Part shown: positions 5,406-12,493 of the stretch, in pieces
Position numbering within the stretch: the first letter of the stretch is position 1
Layout: every line of letters starts with the position of its first letter
From: Lachnospiraceae bacterium UBA7086
Lineage (GTDB): Bacteria; Bacillota; Clostridia; Lachnospirales; Lachnospiraceae
Direction: 5' to 3'
Assembly (NCBI GenBank): GCA_002492525.1
Contig: DKZA01000013.1
Location: 936 to 24,716 of the forward strand
DNA length: 23,781 nucleotides
Program-made: the position numbers and the translations under genes
The notes under the pieces: generated by a model
Seen by the model: the letters and a program-made list of their open reading frames with translations, nothing else
Told to the model about the DNA's origin: nothing
Database searches by the model: none

Positions 5406-6455
5406 TTGATACAGATAGAGAAGTTAGTCAAACGATATGGAGACCATCTGGCGGTGGACGAATTGTCTTTTACCGTGGAGCCGGGGAAGATATATGGTTT
5501 TGTGGGTCCTAACGGGGCGGGTAAATCCACCACCATGAATGTGATAACGGGCTATATTGCGGCCAGCAGCGGAACGGTTACGATAGACGGGCATGATATC
5601 TTAAAGGAGCCTATGGCGGCCAAGGCGTGCATTGGTTATCTGCCAGAGGTACCGCCGCTTTATACAGGTATGACGGTACAGGAATACCTGCTGTTTGTGG
5701 CTCACTTAAAGCGGGTGCCGAAGAAAGAAAGAGCAGAGCATGTGGAACAGATAAAAGAAAAAACAGGTCTGGCTGAAGTGGGAGGACGCTTGATTCGTAA
5801 TCTTTCCAAGGGGTATAGGCAGAGGGTCGGCCTGGCTCAGGCATTGATCAGTGATCCTAAGGTGCTGATTCTGGATGAGCCGATGGTGGGGCTTGATCCG
5901 AAACAGATCATCGAATTGCGGGATCTGATCAGGGGGCTTGCCGGTAAACATACGGTGATTTTAAGTTCTCATATTCTTTCGGAAATCAGCGCGGTGTGTG
6001 ATCAGATTTTAATTATTGCCCATGGAAAACTTGTGGCCAGCGGTTCGCCCGAGGAGTTGGAAGAAAGGATGCAGGAAAAGGCGGAAGTGGCTGTGACGAT
6101 TCTTGGAGAACAAGAACAGGCGGAAGCAGTGCTCGTGCAGATGAAGGAAATAGAGAGTTTTACCATGGAACCGGGAAGCGAGGCGGGGAGCATTGTATTC
6201 CATATTATATCGAAAGACAATACAGATATCCGCAAAGAACTGTCTGTTGCACTTGCATCTGCCGGACTGCCGATTTTGTCTATGAATCTGTCGAAGAAAT
6301 CTTTGGAAGATATTTTCCTGGAACTGACAGGGACAGAGGAATTATCTGACGAGGAAGAAACAGACGAGGAGGAATCTGACGAAGAAGCGGATGAAGAAGA
6401 GTCAGATGACGAAATGGATGTAGAGGAGGAAGCAGACGATGACAGCAATCTATAA
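5406..6455 (+). CDS. ABC transporter ATP-binding protein (GldA/ABC-2 type) with acidic tail
   Basis: A 349-residue ATPase that should drive the membrane protein encoded next. Seen: Walker A GPNGAGKST (34-42), signature LSKGYRQRV (133-141), Walker B LILDEP (154-159) and H-loop His189, the usual order for ABC-2 ATPases, followed by the usual ~80-residue C-terminal accessory domain. Residues 311-349 form a tail made almost only of Asp, Glu and Ser, which is not part of the core family. The start is TTG at 5406, with GGGAGGA eight bases upstream. The 3' end overlaps the next gene by 17 bases, and the acidic GAG/GAA codons supply that gene's ribosome site. Substrate is unknown. Confidence 0.9.
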   Translation: MIQIEKLVKRYGDHLAVDELSFTVEPGKIYGFVGPNGAGKSTTMNVITGYIAASSGTVTIDGHDILKEPMAAKACIGYLPEVPPLYTGMTVQEYLLFVAHLKRVPKKERAEHVEQIKEKTGLAEVGGRLIRNLSKGYRQRVGLAQALISDPKVLILDEPMVGLDPKQIIELRDLIRGLAGKHTVILSSHILSEISAVCDQILIIAHGKLVASGSPEELEERMQEKAEVAVTILGEQEQAEAVLVQMKEIESFTMEPGSEAGSIVFHIISKDNTDIRKELSVALASAGLPILSMNLSKKSLEDIFLELTGTEELSDEEETDEEESDEEADEEESDDEMDVEEEADDDSNL

Positions 6456-8562
6456 AAGAGAGTTGAAAGCTTTTTTTAGCTCCGTGACGGGATGGCTGTT
6501 TGTGGCCGTCAATCTCTTGGTGTTTGGCATTTATTTTACGGTTTATAATATGATGTTGGGATATCCTACCATCTCTTATGTGTTGCAGAGTGTGGTGCTT
6601 GTTTTTAATATGACGATTCCGATTCTCACCATGCGCAGTCTTTCCGAAGAACGCAAAAACAGGACAGATCAGTTGATTTTGACGGCGCCTGTATCGGTGG
6701 GGAAGATTGTGTTGGGTAAATATTTTGCCATGGTGACGGTGATTGCTATTCCAGTGGTGATTGCAGGTGCTGTACCGCTTTTGCTTATGCAGGCGGGAGA
6801 GTTTCAGACAGGGGTTTCTTATTCCTCGTTGTTGGGGTTCTTCTTATATGGCTGTCTTGCCCTGGCTATCGGACTCTTTCTGTCGTCTTTGACGGAGAGC
6901 GTGGTGATTGCCGCGGTGCTTTCCTTTGTGGTGCTGTTTCTGGGATTTATCATGGGCGGCATCTGTAATGTGATATCTGGTTTTGGCACCACGGGTTTTG
7001 CCAGATTGTTAGTTAAGATTTTGTCCTGTTTTGATATGGTAAGGCGGTTTGATATTCTTTCCGGGGGCTATCTGGAGATGGAAGCGGTGGTTTATTATCT
7101 GACGGCCACGGCCCTGGCACTTTTCTGGACAACACAGATAATCCAGAAGCGCAGATACAGTGTCTCCGGCAGAGGCGTGCGTCTGGGAGCCTACAGCGTG
7201 ACGGGAATCGTCGTGATGACAGGACTTGTTATTGCGGTCAATGTGTTGCTGAATTATGTGCCGGATCGCTATACATCATTTGATGTGACCCAGAATAATC
7301 TTTATACGCTGACAGAGGATACCCAGGAATTTGTCAAAGGGCTCACAGAAGATGTGACGATTTATGTTTTAGTGGATGAAAATGGTAAAAATGAGGATCT
7401 GGATAAGACGCTTACGCGGATGGATGAACTGTCCGGGCATGTGAAGATTGAATATGTCAATCCCATGGTCAATCCGAAGTTTTATTATAATTATACACAG
7501 ACAGAGCCGTCGGATAACAGCCTGATCATCGTGAGCGGCGACAGAAGCGCGGTGGTGGATTATGGCAGTATCTATACCTATGAAATGAATTATGATACTT
7601 ACAGTTATGAGGCTTCCGGCTATGACGGGGAAGGACAGATTGTTTCCGCCATGGTTAAGGTTACCACGGAAGATATGCCTAAGTTTTATATTGTGACAGG
7701 ACATGGAGAACTGAATTTTGAGGAGAGCTTTCTAAACGCCATCCAAAAAGAAAACATTACTTATGAAGAATTGCCGCTGTATGCGGCAGACGGGATTCCG
7801 GAGGATGCCAAAGGCATTATTATCAATGCTCCCACAAGTGATTTCTCCAAGGAAGATGCGGATAAAGTCATTGCGTATCTCGATAAAGGCGGTAACGCGC
7901 TTTTGGTGCCTACCATAGTAGATGTGGAAATGACGAATTTTGACAGAATACTTGCTTATTATGGAGTATCTGTGGTAGATGGTGTAATTGTGGAGGAAGA
8001 CAGAGAGCGTTATTACCAGAATCCGTATTATCTTTTTCCGTATATAGAGAGCAATGAGATTACAAAGCAGGTGGTAAACGGAGCAATTTTTGCGCCTTTC
8101 TCCAGAGGATTATCTTACGACGATATGGCAGAAGGGGTTTATTATACACCGTTGCTTACCACCAGTGCGGATTCTTTCAGTAAGACAGGAGTATCCAACG
8201 GAGAGGATTACAGTAGACAGGAGGGGGATATCGAGGGGCCTTTTGTGGTCGGCCTGCAAGCGGAAAAGGAAGCGGGGAACGGAGAAATATCAAAGGCCTT
8301 CTTTGTGTCCAGCGAAAATCTGTTTACGGATATGGCAGATGATATGGCGCCGGGCAACAATGAGAAACTGTTTTGCAGTATGGTCAGTGCTCTGGCAGAT
8401 CATGAGAGCGTGGTGGGAATCCCGGCTAAGAGCTTTTCCATGAATCCGTTGATTTTCTCGGCGCAGACGGTTATGGCAGCATCGGTAATCTGTGTTATTC
8501 TCGTGCCGGGGATATCGTTAGTGACGGGTATTGTAATCTGGGTACGCAGGAGGAGACGTTAA
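6439..8562 (+). CDS. ABC-2 permease fused to a GldG-like extracytoplasmic domain
   Basis: A 707-residue membrane protein. The first ~245 residues are an ABC-2 permease with about six membrane segments and the family's RSLSEERKNRTDQLILTAP loop. A further membrane segment (about 250-270) then leads into a long outside domain with the YTSFDVTQNNLYTL opening and the IVTGHGE motif of GldG/auxiliary ABC proteins (DUF4350/ABC_transp_aux type). A last membrane segment (about 680-702) ends in RRRRR. In Flavobacterium the equivalent parts are separate proteins, GldF and GldG; here they are one chain. The ATG at 6439 has GAGGAGG nine bases upstream, inside the preceding gene. Substrate unknown; in clostridia such systems are uncharacterized or linked to cell-surface functions. 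Confidence 0.85.
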   Translation: MTAIYKRELKAFFSSVTGWLFVAVNLLVFGIYFTVYNMMLGYPTISYVLQSVVLVFNMTIPILTMRSLSEERKNRTDQLILTAPVSVGKIVLGKYFAMVTVIAIPVVIAGAVPLLLMQAGEFQTGVSYSSLLGFFLYGCLALAIGLFLSSLTESVVIAAVLSFVVLFLGFIMGGICNVISGFGTTGFARLLVKILSCFDMVRRFDILSGGYLEMEAVVYYLTATALALFWTTQIIQKRRYSVSGRGVRLGAYSVTGIVVMTGLVIAVNVLLNYVPDRYTSFDVTQNNLYTLTEDTQEFVKGLTEDVTIYVLVDENGKNEDLDKTLTRMDELSGHVKIEYVNPMVNPKFYYNYTQTEPSDNSLIIVSGDRSAVVDYGSIYTYEMNYDTYSYEASGYDGEGQIVSAMVKVTTEDMPKFYIVTGHGELNFEESFLNAIQKENITYEELPLYAADGIPEDAKGIIINAPTSDFSKEDADKVIAYLDKGGNALLVPTIVDVEMTNFDRILAYYGVSVVDGVIVEEDRERYYQNPYYLFPYIESNEITKQVVNGAIFAPFSRGLSYDDMAEGVYYTPLLTTSADSFSKTGVSNGEDYSRQEGDIEGPFVVGLQAEKEAGNGEISKAFFVSSENLFTDMADDMAPGNNEKLFCSMVSALADHESVVGIPAKSFSMNPLIFSAQTVMAASVICVILVPGISLVTGIVIWVRRRRR

Positions 8563-8568
8563 GTTTTA

Positions 8569-9168
8569 TCAGCGGAAGCTGTTTTCTATGACGCCTGGGA
8601 GCAGGTCATAGATAGAACATCCTGTTTTTTCTTCAAAGTAATCTTTGATGGAGAGGATTTTCTGCCAGCGGGGAATGGTGAAGGGATGTACCCCGTAGCG
8701 GATTGTCACATCTACAAAACGTTTTTCCAGGAGGCAGAAACCAGTGGGAAGGGCGAGGGAATCGCAGAGCTGTACGAGAAGATCATAATCATCGTACCGG
8801 GCAGTTTTCACGAAGTCCTTCATGAACTGGTAATCTGCCTCACTTACGTCAAATTTTCCGATGGAACTTTCAATATCCTGTATCATGAAGGCATGGGAAA
8901 TACAGATCTGCGCAGCTTTCTCCCAGCCGCGTTCCATACAGTAGCGGTAGCCGTCGATCAGGTGTCGTTCGGAAGTGACACCGGCATAACGGCCTATATC
9001 ATGCAAAAGCCCCAGCAGGTAGGCATAGTCTGCGGATAGATTTTCACAGCGGGCGGCTATATTCTGGCAGGCTGTTGCCACATAGCGGGAGTGGTCGGTC
9101 CAGGGGCCGGGATTTAATCTGGATGCTTCCAGAAGAGCTTCGTTTGCGGTCTGTAAAGTAAGTTCCAT
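8569..9168 (-). CDS. HD-domain phosphohydrolase-like protein
   Basis: A 199-residue protein with a full HD signature: His26 (WTDHSRYV), His56-Asp57 (LLGLLHDIGRY) and a later Asp in LVQLCDSLALP. HD proteins bind metal and hydrolyse phosphate esters such as nucleotides or cyclic dinucleotides. The substrate cannot be told here; the layout resembles small stand-alone HD proteins. The start at 9168 is chosen because AAAAGGAG lies nine bases upstream; the frame extends ten codons further to 9198 but without a ribosome site. It converges on the ABC permease gene with only six bases between stops, and no clear terminator separates them. Confidence 0.8.
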   Translation of the reverse strand: MELTLQTANEALLEASRLNPGPWTDHSRYVATACQNIAARCENLSADYAYLLGLLHDIGRYAGVTSERHLIDGYRYCMERGWEKAAQICISHAFMIQDIESSIGKFDVSEADYQFMKDFVKTARYDDYDLLVQLCDSLALPTGFCLLEKRFVDVTIRYGVHPFTIPRWQKILSIKDYFEEKTGCSIYDLLPGVIENSFR

Positions 9169-9204
9169 ACCGATGTTCTCCTTTTCCTGTAATAGCATTT
9201 AGGT

Positions 9205-9283
9205 AATTGCGAAACTCATCTCTTAACTGTTATATATTATGCTATTTGTACAATTTCAACAACTGTAAAAGCGTTTCGCAATT
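9205..9283. repeat. Perfect 11-bp inverted repeat in the HD-hydrogenase intergenic region
   Basis: AATTGCGAAAC (9205-9215) and GTTTCGCAATT (9273-9283) are exact inverted copies 57 bases apart, near the start of the 356-base gap between the HD gene (from 9168) and the hydrogenase (9525). TGCTAT/ATAGCA matches also flank or lie within the arms. It may be a pair of operator sites, a large hairpin or an IS scar. The rest of the gap up to the promoter at 9421 shows nothing I can name. Confidence 0.45.
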
Positions 9284-9420
9284 GCTTATGATAGCATTAA
9301 GGAATCTGTATGTAATCATCATAGGAAAGAAAAGCGCAAATGTCAAATACAGGTAAAGAATGGTCCATACAGGCAGAGAATCGGTATAATCGGGAAAGGG
9401 AGTCATGAGCAGGGAGCATA

Positions 9421-9449
9421 TTGACTTCCTTCCTTGTTTGTGCAAGAAT
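9421..9449 (+). promoter_or_regulatory. Candidate promoter of the hydrogenase-gltX-helicase group
   Basis: TTGACT (9421-9426), 17 bases, AAGAAT (9444-9449). The -35 is good, the -10 fair. A transcript would start about 70 bases before the hydrogenase and include the Rex-like box in its leader. Confidence 0.4.
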
Positions 9450-9483
9450 AGATGTGGTAAAGAAGGATATTCACACAAAAAGT

Positions 9484-9501
9484 TTGTGAAATAATTAACA
9501 A
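9484..9501. promoter_or_regulatory. Rex-like operator upstream of the hydrogenase
   Basis: TTGTGAAATAATTAACAA matches the Rex consensus TTGTTAANNNNTTAACAA in 8 + 6 of the specified positions, with a perfect right half and one changed base in the left half. Rex senses NADH/NAD+ and represses fermentation genes, including hydrogenases, in clostridia. The site lies 23 bases before the ATG and over 30 bases after the candidate -10, so it would act as a roadblock or on a nearer promoter. Role inferred. Confidence 0.6.
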
Positions 9502-9524
9502 CCTTATCAAAGCGGAGGGATAAG

Positions 9525-11003
9525 ATGAGAGGAATCGATACGCAGGTTCGCAAGAACAGACGACGTATTTTCAAGGAAGTGGCCAATCTGGCTTATCATT
9601 CCGATAATTTGAAAGATGATATTGAAGCGCTCCCCTATAAAATTGTGGACTATGATGAATCAGAATATGAGAGTATTTACAGGGAACGGGCGATCGTGAG
9701 GGAACGGATCCGTCTGGCCATGGGATTGTCGCTTCGGCCGGAAAACCAGCCGGTGCATCTGACGCAGGGGCTTGAGGAGAGTAATATTTCGGAGAAATAT
9801 TATGAGCCGCCGCTGATGCAGGTGATTCCTTCGGCGTGTAATGCCTGTCCGGAGAATATGTATCATGTGACGGATCATTGTATGGGATGTGTGGCCCATC
9901 CCTGCCGGGAAGTGTGTCCCAGAGGGGCTATTTCCATGAAGAACGGTAAGTCCGTGATCGATCAGGAAAAGTGTATCAAGTGTGGTAAATGTAAGGCGAT
10001 CTGCCCTTATGATGCCATATCCCATCAGGTAAGGCCCTGTGCGGGTGCCTGTGGAGTCAACGCCATTAAAAACGACAACAAAGGGCGGGCCGTGATTGAC
10101 AATGAATTGTGTGTATCTTGTGGGCAATGTATGGTGAATTGTCCTTTTGGTGCGATCGCGGATAAGTCTCAGATTTTCCAGTTGATTCGTGCAATCCAGG
10201 CGGGCGGCAAGATTATTGCCCAGGTGGCGCCTGCTTTTGTCGGACAGTTCGGTCCGGAGGTGACGCCGGATATGTTAAAGACGGCCTTAAAAGAACTGGG
10301 ATTTTATGATGTTTATGAAACGGCTATTGGTGCGGACATGGGGGCCATTGCAGAGGCAAAACATTATGCCGAAGAAGTGGCAACGGGTAATCTGCCTTTT
10401 AGTCTGACTTCCTGTTGTCCTTCCTGGTCGGTGTTGGCCAAGAAATTCTTTCCGGAGACCATTGATAAGATATCCAATGCGCTGACACCTATGGTGGCTA
10501 CGGCCAGGCTGATCAAAGAAGAGCATCCGGATGCAAAAGTGGTGTTTATCGGGCCCTGCGCTTCTAAGAAGCTGGAAGCATCCAGAAGAACGATCCGATC
10601 AGATGTGGATTTCGTGATTACTTTTGAGGAATTGACCGGCATTTTTGAGGCGAAAGGTATTTTCCTAAAAGAAATTCAGGCTTTGGATGAGATGAAAGGG
10701 GCCACCGGCGCCGGAAGAGGTTACGGTGTGGCAGGCGGTGTGGCCAGTGCCATTGAGGAATGTGTGAGAGAGTACTATCCTGATGTGGAAGTTCATATTG
10801 AACACGCGGAGAGTCTTTCGGAGTGTAAGAAGATGTTGATGTTAGCCAAAGCCGGGAAGAAGAACGGCTGCCTGATCGAGGGCATGGCATGTCCCGGCGG
10901 CTGTGTGGCAGGAGCGGGAACCAATATTGCGGTGCCGGCGGCAGCTAAGGCAGTGGGTGCTTTTAAGGATGCGGCCCCCAGAAAGATACCGGATCAAAAA
11001 TAG
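9525..11003 (+). CDS. [FeFe] hydrogenase, group B-like, with multiple FeS clusters
   Basis: A 492-residue enzyme that should reversibly make or use H2 with ferredoxin. Seen in order: an N-terminal ~100-residue helical region; CNACPENMYH and CMGCVAHPCREVCP cysteines (105-131); 4Fe-4S motifs CIKCGKCKAICP (150-160), CAGACG (172-176) and CVSCGQCMVNCP (196-207); then the H-cluster motifs L1 TSCCPSW (295-301), L2 GPCASKKLE (343-351) and L3 MACPGGCVAGAG (454-465). All four H-cluster cysteines (297, 345, 456, 460) are present. L2 begins Gly-Pro rather than the Met-Pro of classical HydA, which together with the N-terminal Cys-rich block suggests group B (B1/B3). The ATG has CGGAGGG upstream. Neighbour gltX follows after 17 bases. 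No hydE, hydF or hydG maturation genes are in the window. Confidence 0.88.
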   Translation: MRGIDTQVRKNRRRIFKEVANLAYHSDNLKDDIEALPYKIVDYDESEYESIYRERAIVRERIRLAMGLSLRPENQPVHLTQGLEESNISEKYYEPPLMQVIPSACNACPENMYHVTDHCMGCVAHPCREVCPRGAISMKNGKSVIDQEKCIKCGKCKAICPYDAISHQVRPCAGACGVNAIKNDNKGRAVIDNELCVSCGQCMVNCPFGAIADKSQIFQLIRAIQAGGKIIAQVAPAFVGQFGPEVTPDMLKTALKELGFYDVYETAIGADMGAIAEAKHYAEEVATGNLPFSLTSCCPSWSVLAKKFFPETIDKISNALTPMVATARLIKEEHPDAKVVFIGPCASKKLEASRRTIRSDVDFVITFEELTGIFEAKGIFLKEIQALDEMKGATGAGRGYGVAGGVASAIEECVREYYPDVEVHIEHAESLSECKKMLMLAKAGKKNGCLIEGMACPGGCVAGAGTNIAVPAAAKAVGAFKDAAPRKIPDQK

Positions 11004-11020
11004 ACAGAGAGGAAACGAAC

Positions 11021-12493
11021 ATGGAGAAAATAAGAACACGGTATGCGCCCAGTCCTACAGGAAGGATGCATGTGGGTAATCTGCGGACAGCGCTCTATGC
11101 TTATCTGATCGCAAAGCATGAGGGCGGGGATTTTATCCTGCGGATTGAGGATACTGACCAGGAACGTTATGTGGAGGGGGCGGTGGATATCATTTACCGC
11201 ACCTTGGAACATACGGGCCTTATTCATGATGAAGGACCGGATAAAGACGGCGGTGTTGGCCCCTATGTGCAGAGCGAAAGGCAGAAACAGGGCATTTATA
11301 TGCAGTACGCGAAACAATTAGTGGAGAAAGGGGAGGCGTATTATTGTTTTTGTGATAAAGAACGCCTTGCCACGCTTACCAGGACAGTGGCTGGCAAGGA
11401 GATTAATGTTTATGATAAACACTGTCTGCATCTGACGAAAGAAGAGGTGGAAGCCAATCTTGCGGCCGGGAAACCTTTTGTCATCCGACAGAACAATCCG
11501 ACGGAAGGAACTACCACCTTTCATGATGATATTTACGGGGATATCACGGTGGACAATGCGGAATTGGACGATATGATTCTGATCAAATCCGATGGGTATC
11601 CAACCTATAATTTTGCCAATGTGGTGGATGATCACCTGATGGGGATTACGCATGTGGTGAGGGGAAATGAGTATCTTTCTTCTTCTCCGAAATACAATCG
11701 TCTTTATGATGCCTTTGGCTGGAAGGTGCCGGAATATGTGCACTGCCCGCTGATTACGGATGAGGAGCATCAGAAGCTGTCCAAGCGTTGCGGACATTCT
11801 TCTTATGAGGATCTGATTGAACAGGGATTCTTATCGGAAGCAATTGTTAATTTCGTGGCGCTTTTGGGATGGAGTCCAGAAGATAATAATGAGATTTTTA
11901 CTCTGGAAGAGCTTGTTGGAAAGTTTGATTATCATCATTTGTCCAAATCTCCGGCAGTGTTTGATTACACGAAGTTAAAATGGATGAACGGCGAGTACAT
12001 GAAAGCCATGGACTTTGACCGGTTTTATGAGATGGCGGAGCCTTATTTGAAAGAGGCGGTCACAAAGGATCTGAATCTTAAGAAAATTGCCGCCATGGTA
12101 AAAACAAGAATTGAAATTTTCCCGGACATCAAGGAACACGTGGATTTCTTTGACGGGCTGCCGGATTATGATGTGGAGATGTATACCCATAAGAAGATGA
12201 AGACGAACGCAGTGACTTCTCTGGAAGTTTTGCAGGAAGTTCTGCCGCTTTTGGAGACGCAGGAGGACTATAGCAATGATGCGCTCTATGCATTGCTTTC
12301 TTCTTATGTGGAGCAAAAAGGATGCAAGAACGGTTATGTGATGTGGCCCATAAGAACTGCCGTGTCCGGTAAACAGATGACACCGGGCGGCGCTACAGAG
12401 CTTATGGAGATTCTGGGAAAGGAAGAGTCTCTTGCGAGAATTCGCAGAGGCATCGAGAAGCTGACAAATGCCTGCAAGGAAATGCACGCCTGA
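11021..12493 (+). CDS. gltX: Glutamate-tRNA ligase
   Basis: A 490-residue class I aminoacyl-tRNA synthetase that charges tRNA-Glu (and, in bacteria without GlnRS, possibly tRNA-Gln). Seen: the HIGH-type motif in APSPTGRMHVGN (9-20), RIEDTD (41-46), a zinc-type cysteine pair CFC (109-111) with a further Cys at 135, the DDHLMGITHVVRGNEYLSS active-site segment, and the KMSKS equivalent KLSKR (252-256). Length fits the family. It starts at ATG 11021 with AGAGAGGA upstream, 17 bases after the hydrogenase stop, and its last codons overlap the helicase start by 26 bases, so the three genes are probably co-transcribed. Confidence 0.95.
   Translation: MEKIRTRYAPSPTGRMHVGNLRTALYAYLIAKHEGGDFILRIEDTDQERYVEGAVDIIYRTLEHTGLIHDEGPDKDGGVGPYVQSERQKQGIYMQYAKQLVEKGEAYYCFCDKERLATLTRTVAGKEINVYDKHCLHLTKEEVEANLAAGKPFVIRQNNPTEGTTTFHDDIYGDITVDNAELDDMILIKSDGYPTYNFANVVDDHLMGITHVVRGNEYLSSSPKYNRLYDAFGWKVPEYVHCPLITDEEHQKLSKRCGHSSYEDLIEQGFLSEAIVNFVALLGWSPEDNNEIFTLEELVGKFDYHHLSKSPAVFDYTKLKWMNGEYMKAMDFDRFYEMAEPYLKEAVTKDLNLKKIAAMVKTRIEIFPDIKEHVDFFDGLPDYDVEMYTHKKMKTNAVTSLEVLQEVLPLLETQEDYSNDALYALLSSYVEQKGCKNGYVMWPIRTAVSGKQMTPGGATELMEILGKEESLARIRRGIEKLTNACKEMHA

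Noticed and set aside
6002..6448. 148-codon minus-strand Ser-rich frame
   Set aside because: It is the antisense of the acidic ATPase tail, where GAA/GAG/GAC codons read backwards give Ser codons.
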